From Straminergon stramineum (Eukaryota > Streptophyta > Bryopsida > Hypnales > Calliergonaceae): DNA of 64,000 bases. The notes beneath the pieces are model-generated. The model had not been told where the DNA came from, did no database searches, and worked only from the letters and a program-made list of their open reading frames with translations. The position numbers and the translations under genes are program-made. Within the stretch, counting starts at the first letter, position 1. Every line of letters starts with the position of its first letter. This document shows positions 15,215 through 29,038 of the stretch, in pieces. The stretch covers positions 6,822,501 to 6,886,500 of the forward strand of contig OY987269.1 in NCBI GenBank assembly GCA_963920665.1, written 5' to 3'.

Positions 15215-16051
15215 TTGACATCACTTACCTCATGGACTTTCCAAGGATGGAAACAACTCCAACAAATTCCACCAACCATAGCCAACATGACATCTTTGGA
15301 ATCCCTTAGTTTTCAGGATTGCCACAAGTTGATGGGCGACCATCCTTCATTTGAAAATCTCAAGGCATGGAAGAGTCTCCACTTTGAAGGATGTGAGGCT
15401 TTGGAGAGCGTGCCTCATGGATGGCGGAAGTTGGCATCACTAGGGAAGCTCTACTTGGATGATTGCAAGAAACGAAAGATTGAGGAGTTAGACCTTGAAT
15501 CCTTGACATCACTTACCTCATGGACTTTCCAAGGATGGAAACAACTACAACAAATTCCACCAACCATAGCCAACATGACATCTTTGGAATCCCTTAGTTT
15601 TCAGGATTGCCACAAGTTGATGGGCGACCATCCTTCATTTGAAAATCTCAAGGCATGGAAGAGTCTCCACTTTGAAGGATGTGAGGCTTTGGAGAGCGTG
15701 CCTCATGGATGGCGGAAGTTGGCATCACTAGGGAAGCTCTACTTGGATGATTGCAAGAAACGAAAGATTGAGGAGTTAGACCTTGAATCCTTGACATCAC
15801 TTACCTCATGGACTTTCCAAGGATGGAAACAACTACAACAAATTCCACCAACCATAGCCAACATGACATCTTTGGAATCCCTTAGTTTTCAGGATTGCCA
15901 CAAGTTGATGGGCGACCATCCTTCATATGAAAATCTCAAGGCATGGAAGAGTCTCCACTTTGAAGGATGTGAGGCTTTGGAGAGCGTGCCTCATGGATGG
16001 GGGAAGTTGGCATCACTAGGGAAGCTCTACTTGGATGATTGCAAGAAATGA
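15215..16051 (+). pseudogene. Three-unit open LRR run
   Basis: A 278-residue open frame over three units; the first two have CGA in place of TGA and share the HGWR variant, so they are near-identical neighbours. The third ends with the usual TGA. The first unit has AACTCCAAC where most have AACTACAAC, a marker seen again at 29327, 30191 and 32783. Confidence 0.55.
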
Positions 16052-17230
16052 AGGATTGAGGATTTTGACCTTGAATCCTTGACATCACTTACCTCATGGA
16101 CTTTCCAAGGATGGAAACAACTACAACAAATTCCACCAACCATAGCCAACATGACATCTTTGGGATCCCTTAGTTTTCAAGATTGCAACAAGATGATGGT
16201 CGACCATCCTTCATTTGAAAATCTCAAGGCATGGAAGAGCCTCCACTTTGAAGGATGTGAGGCTTTGGAGAGCGTCCCTCATGGATGGGGGAAGTTGGCA
16301 TCACTAGGGAAGCTCTACTTGGATGATTGCAAGAAATGAAAGATTGAGGAGTTAGACCTTGAATCCTTGACATCACTTACCTCATGGACTTTCCAAGGAT
16401 GGAAACAACTACAACAAATTCCACCAACCATAGCCAACATGACATCTTTGGAATCCCTTAGTTTTCAGGATTGCCACAAGTTGATGGGCGACCATCCTTC
16501 ATATGAAAATCTCAAGGCATAGAAGAGTCTCCACTTTGAAGGATGTGAGGCTTTGGACAGCGTGCCTCATGGATGGGGGAAGTTGGCATCACTAGGGAAG
16601 CTCTACTTGGATGATTGCAAGAAATGAAGGATTGAGGAGTCAAACCGTGAATCCTTGACATCACTTACCTCATGGACTTTCCAAGGATGGAAACAACTAC
16701 AACAAATTCCACCAACCATAGCCAACATGACATCTTTGGAATCCCTTAGTTTTCAGGATTGCCACAAGTTGATGGGCGACCATCCTTCATATGAAAATCT
16801 CAAGGCATGGAGGAGTCTCCACTTTGAAGGATGTGAGGCTTTGGACAGCGTGCCTCATGGATGGGGGAAGTTGGCATCACTAGGGGAGCCCTACTTGGAT
16901 GATTGCAAGAAATGAAAGATTGAGGATTTTGACCTTGAATCCTTGACATCACTTACCTCATGGACTTTCCAAGGATGGAAACAACTACAACAAATTCCAC
17001 CAACCATAGCCAACATGACATCTTTGGAATCCCTTAGTTTTCAAGATTGCCACAAGTTGATGGGCGACCATCCTTCATTTGAAAATCTCAAGGCATGGAA
17101 GAGTCTCCACTTTGAAGGATGTGAGGCTTTGGAGAGCGTGCCTCATGGATGGGGGAAGTTGGCATCACTAGGGGAGCCCTACTTGGATGATTGCAAGAAA
17201 TGAAAGATTGAGGATTTTGACCTTGAATCC

Positions 17231-18382
17231 TTGACATCACTTACCTCATGGACTTTCCAAGGATGGAAACAACTACAACAAATTCCACCAACCATAGCCA
17301 ACATGACATCTTTGCAATCCCTTAGTTTTCAAGATTGCCACAAGTTGATGGGCGACCATCCTTCATTTGAAAATCTCAAGGCATGGAAGAGTCTCCACTT
17401 TGAAGGATGTGAGGCTTTGGAGAGCGTGCCTCATGGATGGGGGAAGTTGGCATCACTAGGGGAGCCCTACTTGGATGATTGCAAGAAATGAAAGATTGAG
17501 GATTTTGACCTTGAATCCTTGACATCACTTACCTCATGGACTTTCCAAGGATGGAAACAACTACAACAAATTCCACCAACCATAGCCAACATGACATCTT
17601 TGGAATCCCTTAGTTTTCAGGATTGCCACAAGTTGATGGGCGACCATCCTTCATATGAAAATCTCAAGGCATGGAAGAGTCTCCACTTTGAAGGATGTGA
17701 GGCTTTGGACAGCGTGCCTCATGGATGGGGGAAGTTGGCATCACTAGGGAAGCTCTACTTGGATGATTGCAAGAAATGAAGGATTGAGGATTTTGACCTT
17801 GAATCCTTGACATCACTTACCTCATGGACTTTCCAAGGATGGAAACAACTACAACAAATTCCACCAACCATAGCCAACATGACATCTTTGCAATCCCTTA
17901 GTTTTCAAGATTGCCACAAGTTGATGGGCGACCATCCTTCATTTGAAAATCTCAAGGCATGGAAGAGTCTCCACTTTGAAGGATGTGAGGCTTTGGAGAG
18001 CGTGCCTCATGGATGGGGGAAGTTGGCATCACTAGGGGAGCCCTACTTGGATGATTGCAAGAAATGAAAGATTGAGGATTTTGACCTTGAATCCTTGACA
18101 TCACTTACCTCATGGACTTTCCAAGGATGGAAACAACTACAACAAATTCCACCAACCATAGCCAACATGACATCTTTGGAATCCCTTAGTTTTCAGGATT
18201 GCCACAAGTTGATGGGCGACCATCCTTCATATGAAAATCTCAAGGCATGGAAGAGTCTCCACTTTGAAGGATGTGAGGCTTTGGACAGCGTGCCTCATGG
18301 ATGGGGGAAGTTGGCATCACTAGGGAAGCTCTACTTGGATGATTGCAAGAAATGAAGGATTGAGGATTTTGACCTTGAATCC
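17231..18382 (+). repeat. Two-unit (576 bp) higher-order duplication
   Basis: A QSLSF/PSF/GEPYL unit followed by a PSY/DS/GKLYL unit that ends TGAAGG occurs at 17231-17806 and again at 17807-18382. The alternation of PSF and PSY unit types here suggests that two-unit steps, not only single units, have been exchanged. Confidence 0.8.
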
Positions 18383-21300
18383 TTGACATCACTTACCTCA
18401 TGGACTTTCCAAGGATGGAAACAACTACAACAAATTCCACCAACCATAGCCAACATGACATCTTTGGAATCCCTTAGTCTTCAAGATTGCGACAAGTTGA
18501 TGGGCGACCATCCTTCATTTGAAAATCTCAAGGCATGGAAGAGTCTCCACTTTGAAGGATGTAAGGCTTTGGAGAGCGTGCCTCATGGATGGGGGAAGTT
18601 GGCATCACTAGGGGAGCCCTACTTGGATGATTGCAAGAAATGAAAGATTGAGGATTTTGACCTTGAATCCTTGACATCACTTACCTCATGGACTTTCCAA
18701 GGATGGAAACAACTACAACAAATTCCACCAACCATAGCCAACATGACATCTTTGCAATCCCTTAGTTTTCAAGATTGCCACAAGTTGATGGGCGACCATC
18801 CTTCATTTGAAAATCTCAAGGCATGGAAGAGTCTCCACTTTGAAGGATGTGAGGCTTTGGAGAGCGTGCCTCATGGATGGGGGAAGTTGGCATCACTAGG
18901 GGAGCCCTACTTGGATGATTGCAAGAAATGAAAGATTGAGGATTTTGACCTTGAATCCTTGACATCACTTACCTCATGGACTTTCCAAGGATGGAAACAA
19001 CTACAACAAATTCCACCAACCATAGCCAACATGACATCTTTGCAATCCCTTAGTTTTCAAGATTGCCACAAGTTGATGGGCGACCATCCTTCATTTGAAA
19101 ATCTCAAGGCATGGAAGAGCCTCCACTTTGAAGGATGTGAGGCTTTGGAGAGCGTGCCTCATGGATGGGGGAAGTTGGCATCACTAGGGAAGCTCTACTT
19201 GGATGATTGCAAGAAATGAAAGATTGAGGATTTTGACCTTGAATCCTTGACATCACTTACCTCATGGACTTTCCAAGGATGGAAACAACTACAACAAATT
19301 CCACCAACCATAGCCAACATGACATCTTTGGAATCCCTTAGTCTTCAAGATTGCGACAAGTTGATGGGCGACCATCCTTCATTTGAAAATCTCAAGGCAT
19401 GGAAGAGTCTCCACTTTGAAGGATGTGAGGCTTTGGAGAGCGTGCCTCATGGATGGGGGAAGTTGGCATCACTAGGGGAGCCCTACTTGGATGATTGCAA
19501 GAAATGAAAGATTGAGGAGTTAGACCTTGAATCCTTGACATCACTTACCTCATGGACTTTCCAAGGATGGAAACAACTACAACAAATTCCACCAACCATA
19601 GCCAACATGACATCTTTGGAATCCCTTAGTTTTCAAGATTGCGACAAGTTGATGGGCGACCATCCTTCATTTGAAAATCTCAAGGCATGGAAGAGTCTCC
19701 ACTTTGAAGGATGTGAGGCTTTGGACAGCGTGCCTCATGGATGGGGGAAGTTGGCATCACTAGGGAAGCTCTACTTGGATGATTGCAAGAAATGAAAGAT
19801 TGAGGAGTTAGACCTTGAATCCTTGACATCACTTACCTCATGGACTTTCCAAGGATGGAAACAACTACAACAAATTCCACCAACCATAGCCAACATGACA
19901 TCTTTGGAATCCCTTAGTTTTCAAGATTGCCACAAGTTGATGGGCGACCATCCTTCATTTGAAAATCTCAAGGCATGGAAGAGTCTCCACTTTGAAGGAT
20001 GTGAGGCTTTGGAGAGCGTGCCTCATGGATGGCGGAAGTTGGCATCACTAGGGAAGCTCTACTTGGATGATTGCAAGAAATGAAAGATTGAGGATTTTGA
20101 CCTTGAATCCTTGACATCACTTACCTCATGGACTTTCCAAGGATGGAAACAACTACAACAAATTCCACCAACCATAGCCAACATGACATCTTTGGAATCC
20201 CTTAGTTTTCAAGATTGCATCAACACGATGGTCGAGCATCCTTCATTTGAAAATCTCAAGGCATGGAAGAGTCTCCACTTTGAAGGATGTGAGGCTTTGG
20301 ACAGCGTGCCTCATGGATGGCGGAAGTTGGCATCACTAGGGAAGCTCTACTTGGATGATTGCAAGAAACGAAAGATTGAGGAGTTTGACCTTGAATCCTT
20401 GACATCACTTACCTCATGGACTTTCCAAGGATGGAAACAACTACAACAAATTCCACCAACCATAGCCAACATGACATCTTTGGAATCCCTTAGTTTTCAG
20501 GATTGCCACAAGTTGATAGGCGACCATCCTTCATATGAAAATCTCAAGGCATGGAAGAGTCTCCACTTTGAAGGATGTGAGGCTTTGGACAGCGTGCCTC
20601 ATGGATGGGGGAAGTTGGCATCACTAGGGAAGCTCTACTTGGATGATTGCAAGAAATGAAGGATTGAGGATTTTGACCTTGAATCCTTGACATCACTTAC
20701 CTCATGGACTTTCCAAGGATGGAAACAACTACAACAAATTCCACCAACCATAGCCAACATGACATCTTTGGAATCCCTTAGTTTTCAAGATTGCAACAAG
20801 ATGATGGTCGACCATCCTTCATTTGAAAATCTCAAGGCATGGAAGAGCCTCCACTTTGAAGGATGTGAGGCTTTGGAGAGCGTGCCTCATGGATGAGGGA
20901 AGTTGGCATCACTAGGGAAGCTCTACTTGGATGATTGCAAGAAATGAAAGATTGAGGAGTTAGACCTTGAATCCTTGACATCACTTACCTCATGGACTTT
21001 CCAAGGATGGAAACAACTACAACAAATTCCACCAACCATAGCCAACATGACATCTTTGGAATCCCTGGGGTTTCAAGATTGCGACAAGTTGAGGGGCGAC
21101 CATCCTTCATATGAAAATCTCAAGGCATGGAAGAGTCTCCACTTTGAAGGATGTGAGGCTTTGGACAGCGTGCCTCATGGATGGGGGAAGTTGGCATCAC
21201 TAGGGAAGCTCTACTTGAGTGATTGCAAGAAATGAAAGATTGAGGATTTTGACCTTGAATCCTTGACATCACTTACCTCATGGACTTTCCAAGGATGGAA

Positions 21301-24142
21301 ACAACTACAACAAATTCCACCAACCATAGCCAACATGACATCTTTGGAATCCCTTAGTTTTCAAGATTGCGACAAGTTGATGGGCGACCATCCTTCATTT
21401 GAAAATCTCAAGGCATGGAAGAGTCTCCACTTTGAAGGATGTGAGGCTTTGGAGAGCGTGCCTCATGGATGGGGGAAGTTGGCATCACTAGGGAAGCTCT
21501 ACTTGGATGATTGCAAGAAATGAAAGATTGAGGAGTTAGACCTTGAATCCTTGACATCACTTACCTCATGGACTTTCCAAGGATGGAAACAACTACAACA
21601 AATTCCACCAACCATAGCCAACATGACATCTTTGGAATCCCTTAGTTTTCAGGATTGCCACAAGTTGATGGGCGACCATCCTTCATATGAAAATCTCAAG
21701 GCATGGAAGAGTCTCCACTTTGAAGGATGTGAGGCTTTGGACAGCGTGCCTCATGGATGGGGGAAGTTGGCATCACTAGGGAAGCTCTACTTGGATGATT
21801 GCAAGAAATGAAGGATTGAGGATTTTGACCTTGAATCCTTGACATCACTTACCTCATGGACTTTCCAAGGATGGAAACAACTACAACAAATTCCACCAAC
21901 CATAGCCAACATGACATCTTTGCAATCCCTTAGTTTTCAAGATTGCCACAAGTTGATGGGCGACCATCCTTCATTTGAAAATCTCAAGGCATGGAAGAGT
22001 CTCCACTTTGAAGGATGTGAGGCTTTGGAGAGCGTGCCTCATGGATGGCGGAAGTTGGCATCACTAGGGAAGCTCTACTTGGATGATTGCAAGTAATGAA
22101 AGATTGAGGAGTTAGACCTTGAATCCTTGACATCACTTACCTCATGGACTTTCCAAGGATGGAAACAACTACAACAAATTCCACCAACCATAGCCAACAT
22201 GACATCTTTGGAATCCCTGGGGTTTCAAGATTGCGACAAGTTGATGGGCGACCATCCTTGATTTGAAAATCTCAAGGCATGGAAGAGTCTCCACTTTGAA
22301 GGATGTGAGGCTTTGGAGAGCGTGCCTCATGGATGGCCGAAGTTGGCATCACTAGGGAAGCTCTACTTGGATGATTGCAAGAAACGAAAGATTGAGGATT
22401 TTGACCTTGAATCCTTGACATCACTTACCTCATGGACTTTCCAAGGATGGAAACAACTACAACAAATTCCACCAACCATAGCCAACATGACATCTTTGAA
22501 ATCCCTTAGTCTTCAAGATTGCCACAAGTTGATGGTCGAGCATCCTTCATTTGAAAATCTCAAGGCATGGAAGAGTCTCCACTTTGAAGGATGTGAGGCT
22601 TTGGACAGCGTGCCTCATGGATGGGGGAAGTTGGCATCACTAGGGAAGCTCTACTTGGATGATTGCAAGAAATGAAGGATTGAGGAGTCAAACCGTGAAT
22701 CCTTGACATCACTTACCTCATGGACTTTCCAAGGATGGAAACAACTACAACAAATTCCACCAACCATAGCCAACATGACATCTTTGGAATCCCTTAGTCT
22801 TCAAGATTGCGACAAGTTGATGGGCGACCATTCTTCATTTGAAAATCTCAAGGCATGGAAGAGTCTCCACTTTGAAGGATGTGAGGCTTTGGAGAGCGTG
22901 CCTCATGGATGGGGGAAGTTGGCATCACTAGGGAAGCTCTACTTGAGTGATTGCAAGAAATGAAAGATTGAGGAGTTAGACCTTGAATCCTTGACATCAC
23001 TTACCTCATGGACTTTCCAAGGATGGAAACAACTACAACAAATTCCACCAACCATAGCCAACATGACATCTTTGGAATCCCTTAGTCTTCAAGATTGCCA
23101 CAAGTTGATGGGCGACCATCCTTCATTTGAAAATCTCAAGGCATGGAAGAGTCTCCACTTTGAAGGATGTGAGGCTTTGGAGAGCGTGCCTCATGGATGG
23201 GGGAAGTTGGCATCACTAGGGGAGCCCTACTTGGATGATTGCAAGAAATGAAAGATTGAGGATTTTGACCTTGAATCCTTGACATCACTTACCTCATGGA
23301 CTTTCCAAGGATGGAAACAACTACAACAAATTCCACCAACCATAGCCAACATGACATCTTTGCAATCCCTTAGTTTTCAAGATTGCGACAAGTTGATGGT
23401 CGACCATCCTTCATTTGAAAATCTCAAGGCATGGAAGAGTCTCCACTTTGAAGGATGTGAGGCTTTGGAGAGCGAGCCTCATGGATGGGGGAAGTTGGCA
23501 TCACTAGGGGAGCCCTACTTGGATGATTGCAAGAAATGAAAGATTGAGGATTTTGACCTTGAATCCTTGACATCACTTACCTCATGGACTTTCCAAGGAT
23601 GGAAACAACTACAACAAATTCCACCAACCATAGCCAACATGACATCTTTGCAATCCCTTAGTTTTCAAGATTGCGACAAGTTGATGGGCGACCATCCTTC
23701 ATTTGAAAATCTCAAGGCATGGAAGAGTCTCCACTTTGAAGGATGTGAGGCTTTGGAGAGCGTGCCTCATGGATGGGGGAAGTTGGCATCACTAGGGAAG
23801 CTCTACTTGGATGATTGCAAGAAATGAAAGATTGAGGATTTTGACCTTGAATCCTTGACATCACTTACCTCATGGACTTTCCAAGGATGGAAACAACTAC
23901 AACAAATTCCACCAACCATAGCCAACATGACATCTTTGGAATCCCTTAGTTCTCAGGATTGCCACAAGTTGATGGGCGACCATCCTTCATATGAAAATCT
24001 CAAGGCATGGAAGAGTCTCCACTTTGAAGGATGTGAGGCTTTGGACAGCGTGCCTCATGGATGGGGGAAGTTGGCATCACTAGGGAAGCTCTACTTGGAT
24101 GATTGCAAGAAATGAAGGATTGAGGATTTTGACCTTGAATCC

Positions 24143-24979
24143 TTGACATCACTTACCTCATGGACTTTCCAAGGATGGAAACAACTACAACAAATTCCAC
24201 CAACCATAGCCAACATGACATCTTTGGAATCCCTGGGGTTTCAAGATTGCGACAAGTTGATGGGCGACCATCCTTCATTTGAAAATCTCAAGGCATGGAA
24301 GAGTCTCCACTTTGAAGGATGTGAGGCTTTGGAGAGCGTGCCTCATGGATGGGGGAAGTTGGCATCACTAGGGAAGCTCTACTTGGATGATTGCAAGAAA
24401 CGAAAGATTGAGGAGTTAGACCTTGAATCCTTGACATCACTTACCTCATGGACTTTCCAAGGATGGAAACAACTACAACAAATTCCACCAACCATAGCCA
24501 ACATGACATCTTTGGAATCCCTGGGGTTTCAAGATTGCGACAAGTTGATGGGCGACCATCCTTCATTTGAAAATCTCAAGGCATGGAAGAGTCTCCACTT
24601 TGAAGGATGTGAGGCTTTGGAGAGCGTGCCTCATGGATGGGGGAAGTTGGCATCACTAGGGAAGCTCTACTTGGATGATTGCAAGAAACGAAAGATTGAG
24701 GAGTTAGACCTTGAATCCTTGACATCACTTACCTCATGGACTTTCCAAGGATGGAAACAACTACAACAAATTCCACCAACCATAGCCAACATGACATCTT
24801 TGGAATCCCTGGGGTTTCAAGATTGCGACAAGTTGATGGGCGACCATCCTTCATTTGAAAATCTCAAGGCATGGAAGAGTCTCCACTTTGAAGGATGTGA
24901 GGCTTTGGAGAGCGTGCCTCATGGATGGGGGAAGTTGGCATCACTAGGGAAGCTCTACTTGGATGATTGCAAGAAATGA
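24143..24979 (+). pseudogene. Three-unit open LRR run, GF-type
   Basis: A 278-residue open frame of three almost identical units, all with the ESLGFQDCDK variant of the second LRR (CTGGGG in the DNA). The first two units have CGA at the stop position. From here to about 33.9 kb this GF variant and CGA codon dominate, so open runs are longer than in the left half of the array. The run begins on a TTG; the first ATG is 72 bases in. Confidence 0.55.
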
Positions 24980-25870
24980 AAGATTGAGGAGTTAGACCTT
25001 GAATCCTTGACATCACTTACCTCATGGACTTTCCAAGGATGGAAACAACTACAACAAATTCCACCAACCATAGCCAACATGACATCTTTGGAATCCCTGG
25101 GGTTTCAAGATTGCGACAAGTTGATGGGCGACCATCCTTCATTTGAAAATCTCAAGGCATGGAAGAGTCTCCACTTTGAAGGATGTGAGGCTTTGGAGAG
25201 CGTGCCTCATGGATGGCGGAAGTTGGCATCACTAGGGAAGCTCTACTTGGACGATTGTAAGAAACGAAAGATTGAGGAGTTAGACCTTGAATCCTTGACA
25301 TCACTTACCTCATGGACTTTCCAAGGATGGAAACAACTACAACAAATTCCACCAACCATAGCCAACATGACATCTTTGGAATCCCTGGGGTTTCAAGATT
25401 GCGACAAGTTGATGGGCGACCATCCTTGATTTGAAAATCTCAAGGCATGGAAGAGTCTCCACTTTGAAGGATGTGAGGCTTTGGAGAGCGTGCCTCATGG
25501 ATGGGGGAAGTTGGCATCACTAGGGGAGCCCTACTTGGATGATTGCAAGAAATGAAAGATTGAGGATTTTGACCTTGAATCCTTGACATCACTTACCTCA
25601 TGGACTTTCCAAGGATGGAAACAACTACAACAAATTCCACCAACCATAGCCAACATGACATCTTTGCAATCCCTTAGTTTTCAAGATTGCCACAAGTTGA
25701 TGGGCGACCATCCTTCATTTGAAAATCTCAAGGCATGGAAGAGTCTCCACTTTGAAGGATGTGAGGCTTTGGAGAGCGTGCCTCATGGATGGGGGAAGTT
25801 GGCATCACTAGGGAAGCTCTACTTGGATGATTGCAAGAAATGAAAGATTGAGGAGTTAGACCTTGAATCC

Positions 25871-26995
25871 TTGACATCACTTACCTCATGGACTTTCCAA
25901 GGATGGAAACAACTACAACAAATTCCACCAACCATAGCCAACATGACATCTTTGGAATCCCTGGGGTTTCAAGATTGCGACAAGTTGATGGGCGACCATC
26001 CTTCATATGAAAATCTCAAGGCATGGAAGAGTCTCCACTTTGAAGGATGTGAGGCTTTGGAGAGCGTGCCTCATGGATGGGGGAAGTTGGCATCACTAGG
26101 GAAGCTCTACTTGGATGATTGCAAGAAATGTAGGATTGAGGATTTTGACCTTGAATCCTTGACATCACTTACCTCATGGACTTTCCAAGGATGGAAACAA
26201 CTACAACAAATTCCACCAACCATAGCCAACATGACATCTTTGGAATCCCTGGGGTTTCAAGATTGCGACAAGTTGATGGGCGACCATCCTTCATTTGAAA
26301 ATCTCAAGGCATGGAAGAGTCTCCACTTTGAAGGATGTGAGGCTTTGGAGAGCGTGCCTCATGGATGGCGGAAGTTGGCATCACTAGGGAAGCTCTACTT
26401 GGATGATTGCAAGAAACGAAAGATTGAGGAGTTAGACCTTGAATCCTTGACATCACTTACCTCATGGACTTTCCAAGGATGGAAACAACTACAACAAATT
26501 CCACCAACCATAGCCAACATGACATCTTTGGAATCCCTGGGGTTTCAAGATTGCGACAAGTTGATGGGCGACCATCCTTCATTTGAAAATCTCAAGGCAT
26601 GGAAGAGTCTCCACTTTGAAGGATGTGAGGCTTTGGAGAGCGTGCCTCATGGATGGGGGAAGTTGGCATCACTAGGGAAGCTCTACTTGGATGATTGCAA
26701 GAAACGAAAGATTGAGGAGTTAGACCTTGAATCCTTGACATCACTTACCTCATGGACTTTCCAAGGATGGAAACAACTACAACAAATTCCACCAACCATA
26801 GCCAACATGACATCTTTGGAATCCCTGGGGTTTCAAGATTGCGACAAGTTGATGGGCGACCATCCTTCATTTGAAAATCTCAAGGCATGGAAGAGTCTCC
26901 ACTTTGAAGGATGTGAGGCTTTGGAGAGCGTGCCTCATGGATGGGGGAAGTTGGCATCACTAGGGAAGCTCTACTTGGATGATTGCAAGAAATGA
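25871..26995 (+). pseudogene. Four-unit open LRR run, 374 residues (copy A)
   Basis: One of the three longest open frames in the array: four units, sixteen 24-residue LRRs. The first unit has TGT (Cys) at the stop position, the second and third CGA, the fourth the usual TGA. It lies inside the 7-unit duplicated block, and its translation is the same as the run at 27887-29011. If any part of the array encodes protein this is a better candidate than the single units, but it has no own ATG before base 72 and no recognisable promoter in the repeat. Confidence 0.55.
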
Positions 26996-27886
26996 AAGAT
27001 TGAGGAGTTAGACCTTGAATCCTTGACATCACTTACCTCATGGACTTTCCAAGGATGGAAACAACTACAACAAATTCCACCAACCATAGCCAACATGACA
27101 TCTTTGGAATCCCTGGGGTTTCAAGATTGCGACAAGTTGATGGGCGACCATCCTTCATTTGAAAATCTCAAGGCATGGAAGAGTCTCCACTTTGAAGGAT
27201 GTGAGGCTTTGGAGAGCGTGCCTCATGGATGGCGGAAGTTGGCATCACTAGGGAAGCTCTACTTGGACGATTGTAAGAAACGAAAGATTGAGGAGTTAGA
27301 CCTTGAATCCTTGACATCACTTACCTCATGGACTTTCCAAGGATGGAAACAACTACAACAAATTCCACCAACCATAGCCAACATGACATCTTTGGAATCC
27401 CTGGGGTTTCAAGATTGCGACAAGTTGATGGGCGACCATCCTTGATTTGAAAATCTCAAGGCATGGAAGAGTCTCCACTTTGAAGGATGTGAGGCTTTGG
27501 AGAGCGTGCCTCATGGATGGGGGAAGTTGGCATCACTAGGGGAGCCCTACTTGGATGATTGCAAGAAATGAAAGATTGAGGATTTTGACCTTGAATCCTT
27601 GACATCACTTACCTCATGGACTTTCCAAGGATGGAAACAACTACAACAAATTCCACCAACCATAGCCAACATGACATCTTTGCAATCCCTTAGTTTTCAA
27701 GATTGCCACAAGTTGATGGGCGACCATCCTTCATTTGAAAATCTCAAGGCATGGAAGAGTCTCCACTTTGAAGGATGTGAGGCTTTGGAGAGCGTGCCTC
27801 ATGGATGGGGGAAGTTGGCATCACTAGGGAAGCTCTACTTGGATGATTGCAAGAAATGAAAGATTGAGGAGTTAGACCTTGAATCC

Positions 27887-29011
27887 TTGACATCACTTAC
27901 CTCATGGACTTTCCAAGGATGGAAACAACTACAACAAATTCCACCAACCATAGCCAACATGACATCTTTGGAATCCCTGGGGTTTCAAGATTGCGACAAG
28001 TTGATGGGCGACCATCCTTCATATGAAAATCTCAAGGCATGGAAGAGTCTCCACTTTGAAGGATGTGAGGCTTTGGAGAGCGTGCCTCATGGATGGGGGA
28101 AGTTGGCATCACTAGGGAAGCTCTACTTGGATGATTGCAAGAAATGTAGGATTGAGGATTTTGACCTTGAATCCTTGACATCACTTACCTCATGGACTTT
28201 CCAAGGATGGAAACAACTACAACAAATTCCACCAACCATAGCCAACATGACATCTTTGGAATCCCTGGGGTTTCAAGATTGCGACAAGTTGATGGGCGAC
28301 CATCCTTCATTTGAAAATCTCAAGGCATGGAAGAGTCTCCACTTTGAAGGATGTGAGGCTTTGGAGAGCGTGCCTCATGGATGGCGGAAGTTGGCATCAC
28401 TAGGGAAGCTCTACTTGGATGATTGCAAGAAACGAAAGATTGAGGAGTTAGACCTTGAATCCTTGACATCACTTACCTCATGGACTTTCCAAGGATGGAA
28501 ACAACTACAACAAATTCCACCAACCATAGCCAACATGACATCTTTGGAATCCCTGGGGTTTCAAGATTGCGACAAGTTGATGGGCGACCATCCTTCATTT
28601 GAAAATCTCAAGGCATGGAAGAGTCTCCACTTTGAAGGATGTGAGGCTTTGGAGAGCGTGCCTCATGGATGGGGGAAGTTGGCATCACTAGGGAAGCTCT
28701 ACTTGGATGATTGCAAGAAACGAAAGATTGAGGAGTTAGACCTTGAATCCTTGACATCACTTACCTCATGGACTTTCCAAGGATGGAAACAACTACAACA
28801 AATTCCACCAACCATAGCCAACATGACATCTTTGGAATCCCTGGGGTTTCAAGATTGCGACAAGTTGATGGGCGACCATCCTTCATTTGAAAATCTCAAG
28901 GCATGGAAGAGTCTCCACTTTGAAGGATGTGAGGCTTTGGAGAGCGTGCCTCATGGATGGGGGAAGTTGGCATCACTAGGGAAGCTCTACTTGGATGATT
29001 GCAAGAAATGA
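27887..29011 (+). pseudogene. Four-unit open LRR run, 374 residues (copy B)
   Basis: Same translation as the run at 25871-26995 and exactly 2016 bases downstream of it, including the rare TGTAGG at the first stop position. It is the second copy of that run, made by the 7-unit tandem duplication. Confidence 0.55.
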
Positions 29012-29038
29012 AAGATTGAGGAGTTAGACCTTGAATCC

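Larger units (their letters stand above)
25007..29038 (+). repeat. Seven-unit (2016 bp) higher-order tandem duplication
   Basis: Blocks 25007-27022 and 27023-29038 each contain seven units in the same order of variants. Rare markers are shared at exactly 2016-base spacing: GGACGATTGTAAG in unit 1, the CCTTGATTT stop in unit 2, TGTAGG at the end of unit 4. The two units upstream (24431-25006) also match those at 26447-27022, so the matching stretch extends to about 2.6 kb. Translations of all open runs in the two blocks are identical, which points to a very recent duplication. Confidence 0.9.
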
